Shown in pieces: positions 29,156 to 35,703 of a stretch of 35,703 nt of DNA; position 1 is the stretch's first letter, and each line of letters starts with the position of its first letter. This stretch comes from DATILL01 sp035476575 (GTDB lineage: Bacteria; Actinomycetota; Actinomycetes; Mycobacteriales; JACQDL01). The position numbers and the translations under genes were made by a program. The notes beneath the pieces were generated by a model, which searched no databases, had not been told where the DNA came from, and saw only the letters and a list, made by a program, of their open reading frames with translations. The stretch covers positions 1-35,703 of the forward strand of contig DATILL010000045.1 in NCBI GenBank assembly GCA_035476575.1, in the 5' to 3' direction.

Positions 29156-31282
29156 CGGGAGGACGGCGGTGATGGTGGTGCCCTCGAGTGTGGACTCGAC
29201 GTCGAGGCGACCGCCGAGCGACGTGGCACGGCGACACATCGAGTCCATGCCGACGCCGGGCGGGGCGGCGCCCATACCCTGGCCGTCGTCGGCGACGGTG
29301 ATCCGCAGCAGCCCGTCCGGGGCGGCCAGGCTCACCTCGATGTGGTCCGCGTCGGCGTGCCGGGCGGCGTTGCAGAGTGCCTCCAGGGTGATGCGGTAGG
29401 CAGCCTGCGTGACGTCCGGCGACAGCGGCGGCAGCGCGGCGGCCGTCACCTGGACGGGCAGCTTGGTCGACACCGCCTCGGCGTACTGGCAGATCGCTCC
29501 GGCCAGGCCCCTGTCGTCCAGCGCGGTGGGCTGCAGGCCGTTGATGATGCGGCGTACCTCGGTGACGGCCTTGGCGACCTCGGTCTGGATCACCTTGAGC
29601 TGGCCGGCACGGCGCTCGTTGTCCTGGGCGTGCGGCGGGTCGTCGCGGTCGAGGTCGGCGGCGAGCACCTGCAGGACCAGGTTGACGCCGGACAGGGACG
29701 GCCCGAGCCCGTCGTGCAGCTCGTCGCGCAGCCGCATCTGCTCGGCGGCGGTGGCGGTCAGGACCAGGTCGCGTTCGGCCTCCATCGCCTCGGTGAGCTC
29801 GAACGCCCGGGCCACAACGGCGACCTGCAGCGCCAAGTTGGCCAGCATGGCCCGTTCGGACTTGGTGAACCTCCTGTCCTCGCGGGCGGCCACCCGTAGC
29901 TCACCGACCTGGACCCCGCCGAACCGCAACGGCAGCACCGTGCTTCCGTGGCCGCCGTCCGATCCGGTGCCGACCGCGGCGATGATCCGCCCGTCCGGTG
30001 CCGTCACGGCCGCGCCGGGCGCCCGCACCGCGTCCTTCACGATCGTCAGCGCTCCCGGCAGCAGCTCCCGTCCGCTGGTGTCCGCGACCCGCTGTCCCAG
30101 CCGGGTCACCGCCCGTAGCGGATCCCGTCCGCTCCCGTAGACCAGCCGGAGCACCGCCCGCTGCAACCGGTCCAGGACCAGCCCCACCGCCACCAGGGCG
30201 GTCGCCAGCACCCAGGGCAGCGGACGGCCAGCCCACGCCACCCCGGCCACCGCCGCGACGAGCAGGTAGGCGACCACGACCGTGGCGGTGAACCTCAGGA
30301 AGGCGAACCCGCGCCGCACCGGCTCGAAGCCGAGCAGCCAGTAGCGCCGCACCGGCTCGATGCCGAGCAGCCGGTAGCGCAGCGCACCCGCGGCCACGGC
30401 CAGCGGGACGAACTGCAGCGAGAGCAGGACCAGCACGTTGGCGACGGCCGGCGCCACCAGCGCCGCGGCCAGAAACGGCACCAGCACCCACATCAGCAGG
30501 GTGAGCTGTTGCCGCCGCGGCGGCCCGGCCCGGGCCAGCCGAACCGCCGTACCCACCCAGATCGCGAGCATCGAGAGCACCAGCAGGAGCTTGCACACCC
30601 ATCCGGCGATGCTGGTCCACGCCGGCCACCAGTGCGGGGCCAACGGGATGCCGGCGTCCTGCACCGAGACGAACGTACGAATGCCGTACATCGGCTGGTT
30701 CGGCAGCAGGATGTCGCTCAACTGTTCCGGAAAGGTGGGCACCATCACCCACCCACGGGTCTGGCTCGCGCCCAGCACCGGCCGCGGAACGCACACCATG
30801 AGCACCAGGATCGCCACGCAGGCCGCGCCGACCGGCCAGCGCCACCACCGGCCGGGCAGCCGGCCGTCCGGGTACAGCGCGAGCAGCAGCGTGGGCGGGA
30901 TCAGCCAGCCCGGGGTGTAGAGGGCGGGCCCCAGGTAGGCCGGCCACCAGGGCGCGCCGGGGCTCAGGCCGTACCCCCAGCCGTACGCGGTCAGGCCGAC
31001 CGCCCACGCCTGGGACACGCCCACCCCGAGGATCAGCCAGCCCAGCACGTTGCGCGGTCGTACCCCGACCAGCACCGCGCCGGTGACGGCCCAGACCACC
31101 CCCAGGACGCCCCAGCCCGCGACGAAACCGTTCGAGTCGAACGGCGAGTGGGTCAGGAACACCGCATCCGGCCGCGGCTGCGTCATCATCCACGCGGCGA
31201 ACGCCACCGAGCCGATGGCTGCCAGCACCGCGCCAGCGGCCGTCGCCACCGCCACTCGGGAGTGTTCGCGGGCCACGGCCAT
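29141..31282 (-). CDS. Membrane sensor histidine kinase, HisKA_3 (NarX/DesK type)
   Basis: The 713-residue protein begins with a large membrane sensor region of about ten hydrophobic helices (residues 8-375). A GAF-like domain follows (about 395-495: ELLPGALTIVKDAVRAPGAAV, LRFGGVQVGELRV), then the dimerisation/phosphotransfer helix with His523 (RLRDELHDGLGPSLSG) and the HATPase (ITLEALCNAARHADADHIEV, DDGQGMG). The long membrane part without a large extracellular domain suggests sensing of a lipid or membrane stimulus, or of a partner protein. Residues 303-324 contain an 11-residue tandem duplication (YRLLGIEPVRR, YWLLGFEPVRR). The first gene of a kinase-regulator-lipoprotein operon, it is divergent from the methyltransferase gene. 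Confidence 0.93.
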   Translation of the reverse strand: MAVAREHSRVAVATAAGAVLAAIGSVAFAAWMMTQPRPDAVFLTHSPFDSNGFVAGWGVLGVVWAVTGAVLVGVRPRNVLGWLILGVGVSQAWAVGLTAYGWGYGLSPGAPWWPAYLGPALYTPGWLIPPTLLLALYPDGRLPGRWWRWPVGAACVAILVLMVCVPRPVLGASQTRGWVMVPTFPEQLSDILLPNQPMYGIRTFVSVQDAGIPLAPHWWPAWTSIAGWVCKLLLVLSMLAIWVGTAVRLARAGPPRRQQLTLLMWVLVPFLAAALVAPAVANVLVLLSLQFVPLAVAAGALRYRLLGIEPVRRYWLLGFEPVRRGFAFLRFTATVVVAYLLVAAVAGVAWAGRPLPWVLATALVAVGLVLDRLQRAVLRLVYGSGRDPLRAVTRLGQRVADTSGRELLPGALTIVKDAVRAPGAAVTAPDGRIIAAVGTGSDGGHGSTVLPLRFGGVQVGELRVAAREDRRFTKSERAMLANLALQVAVVARAFELTEAMEAERDLVLTATAAEQMRLRDELHDGLGPSLSGVNLVLQVLAADLDRDDPPHAQDNERRAGQLKVIQTEVAKAVTEVRRIINGLQPTALDDRGLAGAICQYAEAVSTKLPVQVTAAALPPLSPDVTQAAYRITLEALCNAARHADADHIEVSLAAPDGLLRITVADDGQGMGAAPPGVGMDSMCRRATSLGGRLDVESTLEGTTITAVLPLEQQ
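30311..30376 (-). repeat. 33-bp in-frame tandem duplication inside the kinase gene
   Basis: Two adjacent 33-base units (30311-30343 and 30344-30376) differ at two bases. They encode the 11-residue repeats YWLLGFEPVRR and YRLLGIEPVRR in the linker between two membrane segments. The reading frame is preserved. Confidence 0.9.
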
Positions 31283-31304
31283 TTCCTCAGTCTGGGGCCA
31301 GGTG

Positions 31305-31334
31305 TGTCCCGACGGCTACCAGGACTGTCCCGAC
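31305..31334. promoter_or_regulatory. Direct repeats TGTCCCGAC upstream of the kinase operon
   Basis: TGTCCCGAC occurs at 31305-31313 and 31326-31334, starting 21 bases apart, about two helical turns. Related strings follow at about 31420-31429 (TTCTCCCGAC), where they form an imperfect palindrome with GTCGGG at 31410-31415. They lie in the divergent region between kinase and methyltransferase. They are candidate binding sites for the NarL-type regulator of this operon. Confidence 0.4.
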
Positions 31335-31457
31335 TCATCCGGGCAGTGTTCCCGCCGCGGTCGAGACATCAGCCTCAGGCGGCCGGCCACCCGGGCGGCA
31401 CATAGTTGAGTCGGGGGAGTTCTCCCGACAACCGGCATTCCTCGGACGGAGAACGCA

Positions 31458-32696
31458 ATGACCAGACGACGGATCGACGGCGTACCCGGAGCCGGTGACA
31501 TGCCGGAGACGGAGCCCTGCGGGGACGGCCTGCTCTACGAGCTCTCGCCCGTGTTGAGCGGCCTGGACAGCGTGCTGGGACAGACCGACTCACCGCGGTG
31601 GATCGAGTTCGTCGGTGAGGACCAGGCCGACAAGTTCGCGACGGTGATGGACGACCTCCGGCGCCGGCACTCCACGACCGGCGACGGCAAGCGGATCATC
31701 TCTGGCTACTCCTATGTCGGCGTCGAGCCGACGATCGCCTGGGCCAACGCCTGCCGGGACCGTCTCTACCCGGTCATGAAGCAGAGCATCGAGTCGTTCG
31801 ACCGACGCTGGGCAAGCGTCCGCCCGAGCCTGGGCGCGGTGCCCTACCACTACGTCAGCCTTGGCCCCGGAGACGGCCAGAAGGACGCCGTAATCCTGCA
31901 GGACCTGCGGCGGGACAACGCACAGTTGTGCTATGTGCCGGTGGACACCAGCACCGAGATGTTGCGGCTGGCCGTTCGCGACCTGATCCGCCAGCTCAAG
32001 TTCTCCGGCAAGCGAATCCTGTCGGTGCCGTTGGACTTCTCGGCCCAGGACAATGCCACCGAGCTCCGCCGGCTGTTGACCGGGCTGTTCGGCGACACTC
32101 CGGTGTTGTTCTCCCTGCTCGGCAACACGATCGCCAACTTCGACGACGACGTCGAGCTGCTCGGAATGCTCGCCACCGAGCTGCTCCGCCCGCAGGACCG
32201 GTTCCTGCTGGAGGTCGCGACGACGCCACGTCTCGATGCCGACCTGGCGACCAAGGCCGCTGCCGAGTACGAGCTCAGCCGGAGCTTCGGCGAGTTCGTC
32301 ATCAGTGCGCTGCGGCGCTACACGGACCTGCACGTCGACACGGAGAACCTGCTGCACCAGGGCACGGTGGAGGGCGACCGGGCGCTCCTGGTCAAGATCA
32401 TCTATCAGAACCAGACTGGCGAGGACATCCTCATCACGCTGCCGGACCGGGCCAACGTCCGCTTCGGTCGCGACGACACGATCCGCCTGCTGATCACCCG
32501 GAAGTACGGGCAGGAAGGGCTCGGCGCGCTGCTGGCGGACAGCGGCGTACGAATGGTGCGTAGCACCCACCTCGACTTCGCCGCGGCGCACAACCGATCC
32601 CAGTTCGGCATGGATCTCATGATCCTGGCGAACCAGCCGGACCGTGTGGTCGTCCCGGCCGGGCCGACCCTGGCGGACGACGTCTGGAGTGGGTGA
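31458..32696 (+). CDS. EgtD-like SAM-dependent methyltransferase of unknown substrate
   Basis: The 412-residue protein belongs to the histidine-specific methyltransferase superfamily (Methyltransf_33), whose model member EgtD trimethylates histidine in ergothioneine synthesis. SLGPGDGQKD (134-143) is the SAM loop, PLDFS (191-195) the second SAM contact, and LLGNTIANFD (220-229) contains the Asn that holds the substrate amino group. The EgtD motif with Glu and Ser that grips the imidazole ring (family form IRTExSxKF) reads TIRLLITRKY here (341-350), so Glu becomes Leu and Ser becomes Thr. Histidine is therefore unlikely to be the substrate. There is no egtA, egtB or egtC nearby. ACGGAG lies upstream of the ATG, and a membrane-protein gene follows after seven bases. 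Confidence 0.8.
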   Translation: MTRRRIDGVPGAGDMPETEPCGDGLLYELSPVLSGLDSVLGQTDSPRWIEFVGEDQADKFATVMDDLRRRHSTTGDGKRIISGYSYVGVEPTIAWANACRDRLYPVMKQSIESFDRRWASVRPSLGAVPYHYVSLGPGDGQKDAVILQDLRRDNAQLCYVPVDTSTEMLRLAVRDLIRQLKFSGKRILSVPLDFSAQDNATELRRLLTGLFGDTPVLFSLLGNTIANFDDDVELLGMLATELLRPQDRFLLEVATTPRLDADLATKAAAEYELSRSFGEFVISALRRYTDLHVDTENLLHQGTVEGDRALLVKIIYQNQTGEDILITLPDRANVRFGRDDTIRLLITRKYGQEGLGALLADSGVRMVRSTHLDFAAAHNRSQFGMDLMILANQPDRVVVPAGPTLADDVWSG

Positions 32697-32703
32697 GCCG
32701 CGG

Positions 32704-33339
32704 ATGACCCGGTCGTCGTTCATCGCCGTCGCCACGTTCGGCTGCATCTGCGTTGCCTGGGTCATCAGCGGCGTCTGGCTTTTCGTCGCGTCGGGCACCT
32801 CCCGGTTCGAGCCGGCGGTGCAGATCCTGGGCCTCCTCGCGGGTGTGACCGGGATTCTCGCCGAACGTCGGGCGACCGGGCAGGAACGGCGGCGGCTGGC
32901 CCTGACCAGTCTCGCGGACGAGCTGCGGCGCGGCGCGGCCACGCTCGCCGACCCGCGGCTGGCCCCGGCCGACGGGACCAACCGGCGGCCCCGCGTCTAC
33001 CCGCGGCTGCCGGTCTCGGCCGTTGACGCCGCGCTGGTCTCCGGCGCGCTGGCCGAGCAGGATGACGCCGGCCTGCTCGGCCGGCTACACGAGTGGCGAG
33101 ACGTGGTCAGCGGGTTCAACCGCAGGCTCGACCTCACCGAGATGCGAATTTTCACCGCCGGGGCGGCGGAGGAGATACCGGACTTCGACCGGGCACTGCA
33201 CCGCAGCGACGGCTACCTCGACCAGATCCGCCGCCACCTGCACGAGCTCCAGGACTACGTCGACGGGTCCCATCCGGACCTGTCGCCGCCGGGACGTGCG
33301 GCCGACCGGCCGGTCGCTGAGGCCGCCGACGTCCGCTGA
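32704..33339 (+). CDS. Small membrane protein of unknown function
   Basis: The 211-residue protein has two N-terminal membrane helices, about 5-30 (FIAVATFGCICVAWVISGVW) and 36-53 (PAVQILGLLAGVTGILAE). A cytoplasmic, largely helical and charged region follows, with a Pro-rich spacer around 85-98 (APADGTNRRPRVYPRLP) and helices with heptad-like character (DLTEMRIFTAG, LDQIRRHLHELQDYV). I do not recognise a family. It begins seven bases after the methyltransferase stop and is surely co-transcribed, which suggests that the two proteins work together, perhaps by bringing the methyltransferase to the membrane. No ribosome binding site is evident, so translation may depend on coupling. Confidence 0.65.
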   Translation: MTRSSFIAVATFGCICVAWVISGVWLFVASGTSRFEPAVQILGLLAGVTGILAERRATGQERRRLALTSLADELRRGAATLADPRLAPADGTNRRPRVYPRLPVSAVDAALVSGALAEQDDAGLLGRLHEWRDVVSGFNRRLDLTEMRIFTAGAAEEIPDFDRALHRSDGYLDQIRRHLHELQDYVDGSHPDLSPPGRAADRPVAEAADVR

Positions 33340-33527
33340 GGCCCCGCGCCGGCCCGCATCCGGACCCGCGCCTGACCCGCGTGGTCTGGCCGGGATGGTC
33401 ACCGGGCAGAGCCGCTCCCGCCGCCCGGCCATCCTGCCGGACGTATCCGAGCCGTTCCCGGACCCCGTCTGGCTCGGTCCCGCCACCCTGTCTACCGGTG
33501 CCGTGCGCCGCGGTGTAGGCATGGGCC

Positions 33528-35480
33528 GTGACCGATCCCGCGCCGGTGGCTGCCCGGCCCGCTCGCCTGCCGGCTTCGGCCGTGCCCGCCGCTGCACGGA
33601 GCGGGTTGATGATCGGTGCCCTCGGGGTCGTCTACGGCGACATCGGCACCAGCCCGCTGTACGCGCTCCAGACGGTGTTCTCCATCGACCACGGGGCCGT
33701 CCGCGCCACCGCCGGTGACGTCTACGGCGTGATCTCGCTGGTCTTCTGGTCGATCACGCTGGTGGTGTCGGTCAAGTACGTCACGTTCATCCTCCGGGTC
33801 GACAACGAGGGCGAGGGTGGGGTGATGGCGCTCGCGGCGCTGGTGCGCAGGGTGCTCGGCGACGCCCGGGGCAGCGTCGCCCTGGTGATGGCGCTCGGCG
33901 TGTTCGGTGCGTCGCTGTTCTACGGCGACAGCCTGATCACCCCGGCGATCTCCGTGCTGTCCGCGGTGGAGGGCCTGAAGGTGGCCGCGCCCGCCCTGTC
34001 GCACGTGGTCGTGCCGGTGGCGGTGGCGATCCTCGCGCTGCTGTTCATGCTGCAACGGTGGGGAACCGCCCGGGTCGGGAAGCTGTTCGGACCGGTCATG
34101 CTCGCGTGGTTCGCGGTCCTGGCCGTCGCGGCACTGCCGGAGATTGTCCGGCAGCCGGGCATCCTCAAGGGGCTGTCGCCCAGCTACGCCGGGGCCTTCA
34201 TCCTGGATCATCCCTACATCGCGTTCATCGCGATGGGCGCCGTCGTCCTGGTGATCACCGGTGCCGAGGCGCTGTACGCGGACATGGGTCACTTCGGCCG
34301 CGGGCCCATCCGGCGGGCGTGGTTTGGCGTGGTCTTTCCCGCGCTGACCCTGAACTACCTCGGCCAGGGCGCGCTGATCCTGCGCGACCCGACGAGCACG
34401 GCGAACCCGTTCTTCCTCCTGCTGCCCGGCTGGGCGCGGCTGCCGATGGTGGTGCTGGCGATGGTGGCGACGGTGATCGCCTCCCAAGCGGTGATCTCCG
34501 GAGCGTTCTCGGTGTCAAGCCAGGCGGTACGGCTCGGGTTCCTGCCCTACCTGCGGATCAGGCACACCTCACACCACGAGATCGGCCAGGTGTACGTGCC
34601 CGCCGTCAACGGGATCCTCTTCGTCGGCGTGCTGGCGTTGATGCTGGGCTTCGGCTCGGCGGAGCGGTTGGCGGTCGCCTATGGGGTCGCCGTCACCGGC
34701 ACGTTCATCATCACCACGACGCTGTTCCTCGTGGTGGCGCGGGCGCTGTGGCGGTGGCCCAGATGGAAGGTCGCGCTCGCCGCGGTCATCTTCGGCAGTG
34801 CCGAAGTGACCTACTTCGCCGCGAACCTGACGAAGATCACGCACGGTGGCTGGCTGCCGCTGCTGATCGCGCTGTCGGTGTTCACGGTGATGATGACCTG
34901 GCAGCGCGGCCGGGAGATCGTCACCGCCCGGCGGACCGCAAAGGAGGGTTCGCTGTCGGACTTCATTGAGCAGATCCGCGAGATGAAGGTGCCGCGGGTG
35001 CCGGGGACCGCGGTGTTCCCACATCCCACCATGCAGACCACCCCGCTGGCACTGCGGGCGAACCTGGAGCACAACCACGTCGTGCACCAGCATGTTGTGA
35101 TCATCTCGGCGAGATCGGAGAACGTGCCGCACGTCCCACCGGCGCAGCGGCTGAGCGTCGACAACCTCGGCTACACCGACGACGGCATCATCCATCTCAC
35201 TGCCCACTACGGCTTCCAGGAAAGCCAGGACCTCCCCGCTGCCATCCGCCTAGCCCGCGACCCGGCCGCCGAACACGACATCGACCCGGACAACGCCTCC
35301 TACTTCGTCTCGCAGGTGACGCTCCGTCTCACTCGCGCGCCCGGGATGAGCGCGCCAGGGATGAGCCAGTGGCGCAAGAAGTTGTTCATCGGGTTGGCGC
35401 ACAACGCGACAAGCCCGGCCGAGTACCTGTGCCTACCCGAGGCGCGCACCGTGCTGATGGGATCCCACATCGACATCTGA
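33528..35480 (+). CDS. kup: Kup-family potassium uptake protein
   Basis: This 650-residue transporter has the Kup/HAK/KT signature directly after a short N-terminus: LMIGALGVVYGDIGTSPLYAL (27-47). About 12 membrane helices follow, with NEGEGGVMALAALVRR and ALYADMGHFGRGPIRRAW as conserved loops. The C-terminal cytoplasmic domain of about 180 residues contains VPRVPGTAVFPHPTMQTTP. It imports K+ with protons. The start is GTG 33528, with no ribosome binding site; TAGGCA six bases upstream may be the -10 of a leaderless transcript. Near the C-terminus a 15-base duplication repeats APGMS in frame. It stands alone, unrelated to the polyketide cluster. Confidence 0.95.
   Translation: MTDPAPVAARPARLPASAVPAAARSGLMIGALGVVYGDIGTSPLYALQTVFSIDHGAVRATAGDVYGVISLVFWSITLVVSVKYVTFILRVDNEGEGGVMALAALVRRVLGDARGSVALVMALGVFGASLFYGDSLITPAISVLSAVEGLKVAAPALSHVVVPVAVAILALLFMLQRWGTARVGKLFGPVMLAWFAVLAVAALPEIVRQPGILKGLSPSYAGAFILDHPYIAFIAMGAVVLVITGAEALYADMGHFGRGPIRRAWFGVVFPALTLNYLGQGALILRDPTSTANPFFLLLPGWARLPMVVLAMVATVIASQAVISGAFSVSSQAVRLGFLPYLRIRHTSHHEIGQVYVPAVNGILFVGVLALMLGFGSAERLAVAYGVAVTGTFIITTTLFLVVARALWRWPRWKVALAAVIFGSAEVTYFAANLTKITHGGWLPLLIALSVFTVMMTWQRGREIVTARRTAKEGSLSDFIEQIREMKVPRVPGTAVFPHPTMQTTPLALRANLEHNHVVHQHVVIISARSENVPHVPPAQRLSVDNLGYTDDGIIHLTAHYGFQESQDLPAAIRLARDPAAEHDIDPDNASYFVSQVTLRLTRAPGMSAPGMSQWRKKLFIGLAHNATSPAEYLCLPEARTVLMGSHIDI
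35336..35365 (+). repeat. 15-bp in-frame tandem duplication in kup
   Basis: CGCGCC(C/A)GGGATGAG occurs at 35336-35350 and 35351-35365. It encodes a repeated APGMS in the C-terminal domain. The reading frame is kept. Confidence 0.85.
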
Positions 35481-35563
35481 CCTACGCCGGCCTACCGTCG
35501 CCCGGCACCCACAGCCGGCCAGCCGAGTCGATATGCGAGCGTTGCCAAAAGCGATGCGGAGCG

Positions 35564-35703
35564 CTACCAGAGGTCGCCGTCGCGCCAGTCGCAGGTGAGC
35601 TCGCCGGACAGGTCCAGCGGGACCGCCATTGGAAGGACGTAGATGCAGCCGTCCTCCTCCTGGGTGCGGGTGACGCCGGTCGGGGTGAGGGCCGAGGACG
35701 GCC
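35564..35703 (-). CDS. C-terminal part of an unrecognised protein, cut by the window edge
   Basis: The last 45 codons of a minus-strand gene are visible, ending in TAG at 35566-35564. The readable C-terminus is LTPTGVTRTQEEDGCIYVLP, then MAVPLDLSGELTCDWRDGDLW. The sequence is acidic and protein-like, with a Trp/Asp-rich end. It converges with kup. I do not recognise the family; the remainder lies outside the window. Confidence 0.5.
   Translation of the reverse strand, partial: PSSALTPTGVTRTQEEDGCIYVLPMAVPLDLSGELTCDWRDGDLW

Noticed and set aside
28505..29899. Plus-strand open frame of 464 codons
   Set aside because: Antisense to the NarL regulator and the kinase; no protein features.
1..35703. 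CRISPR array, integrase, complete insertion sequence or rRNA
   Set aside because: No regularly spaced repeats with unique spacers, no transposase or recombinase gene and no rRNA-like sequence were seen on either strand.

Overview
The window is high-GC DNA with many GTG starts, four-base stop/start overlaps and candidate leaderless promoters, which indicates a filamentous actinomycete. The species cannot be named from the sequence. Its core, about 5.87-25.8 kb, is a type II polyketide synthase (PKS) cluster. The left flank (1-5.87 kb) is gene-poor and holds decayed genes. The right flank (25.8-35.7 kb) holds housekeeping and sensory genes.

The plus-strand core runs from 17.4 to 25.8 kb: acyl-CoA carboxylase epsilon subunit, TcmI-type cyclase, KS-alpha, KS-beta (CLF), ACP, C-9 ketoreductase, didomain aromatase/cyclase, FAD monooxygenase, acyl-CoA carboxylase beta subunit. 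The block cyclase-KSa-KSb-ACP-KR-ARO-oxygenase matches the gene order known from angucycline clusters (urdF-A-B-C-D-L-M). A PgaE/UrdE-like hydroxylase, a JadR1/LanI-like OmpR response regulator and decaketide-type residues in the CLF agree with this. The minus-strand half (5.9-17.0 kb) encodes tailoring, export and control: a flavin-dependent halogenase coupled to a second FAD hydroxylase, a PPOX-fold protein, an MFS exporter with a divergent HxlR regulator, a two-domain ABM-fold oxygenase, the PgaE-like hydroxylase, a CPA2 antiporter, a flavin reductase and the response regulator. The best overall reading is a chlorinated, heavily oxidised angucyclinone. No sugar genes, polyketide-type glycosyltransferase, phosphopantetheinyl transferase or carboxylase alpha subunit lie in the window.

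To the left are a small Cys/His-motif protein, a GT2 glycosyltransferase with a beta-rich insertion, and relics of a GNAT acetyltransferase and an epoxide hydrolase. To the right are a degenerate-looking RelE-type toxin/antitoxin pair, a minus-strand operon of histidine kinase, NarL-type regulator and solute-binding lipoprotein, a divergent EgtD-like methyltransferase with a small membrane protein, a Kup potassium transporter, and the C-terminus of a gene running off the right edge.

A recurring oddity is short tandem duplication (13-33 bp) at gene ends and junctions: KSb/ACP, the carboxylase-beta tail, the HK/RR junction, inside the kinase gene, near the Kup C-terminus and beside the HxlR terminator. 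At the kinase/regulator junction the repeat creates a chain of two six-codon minicistrons whose stops overlap the next start.
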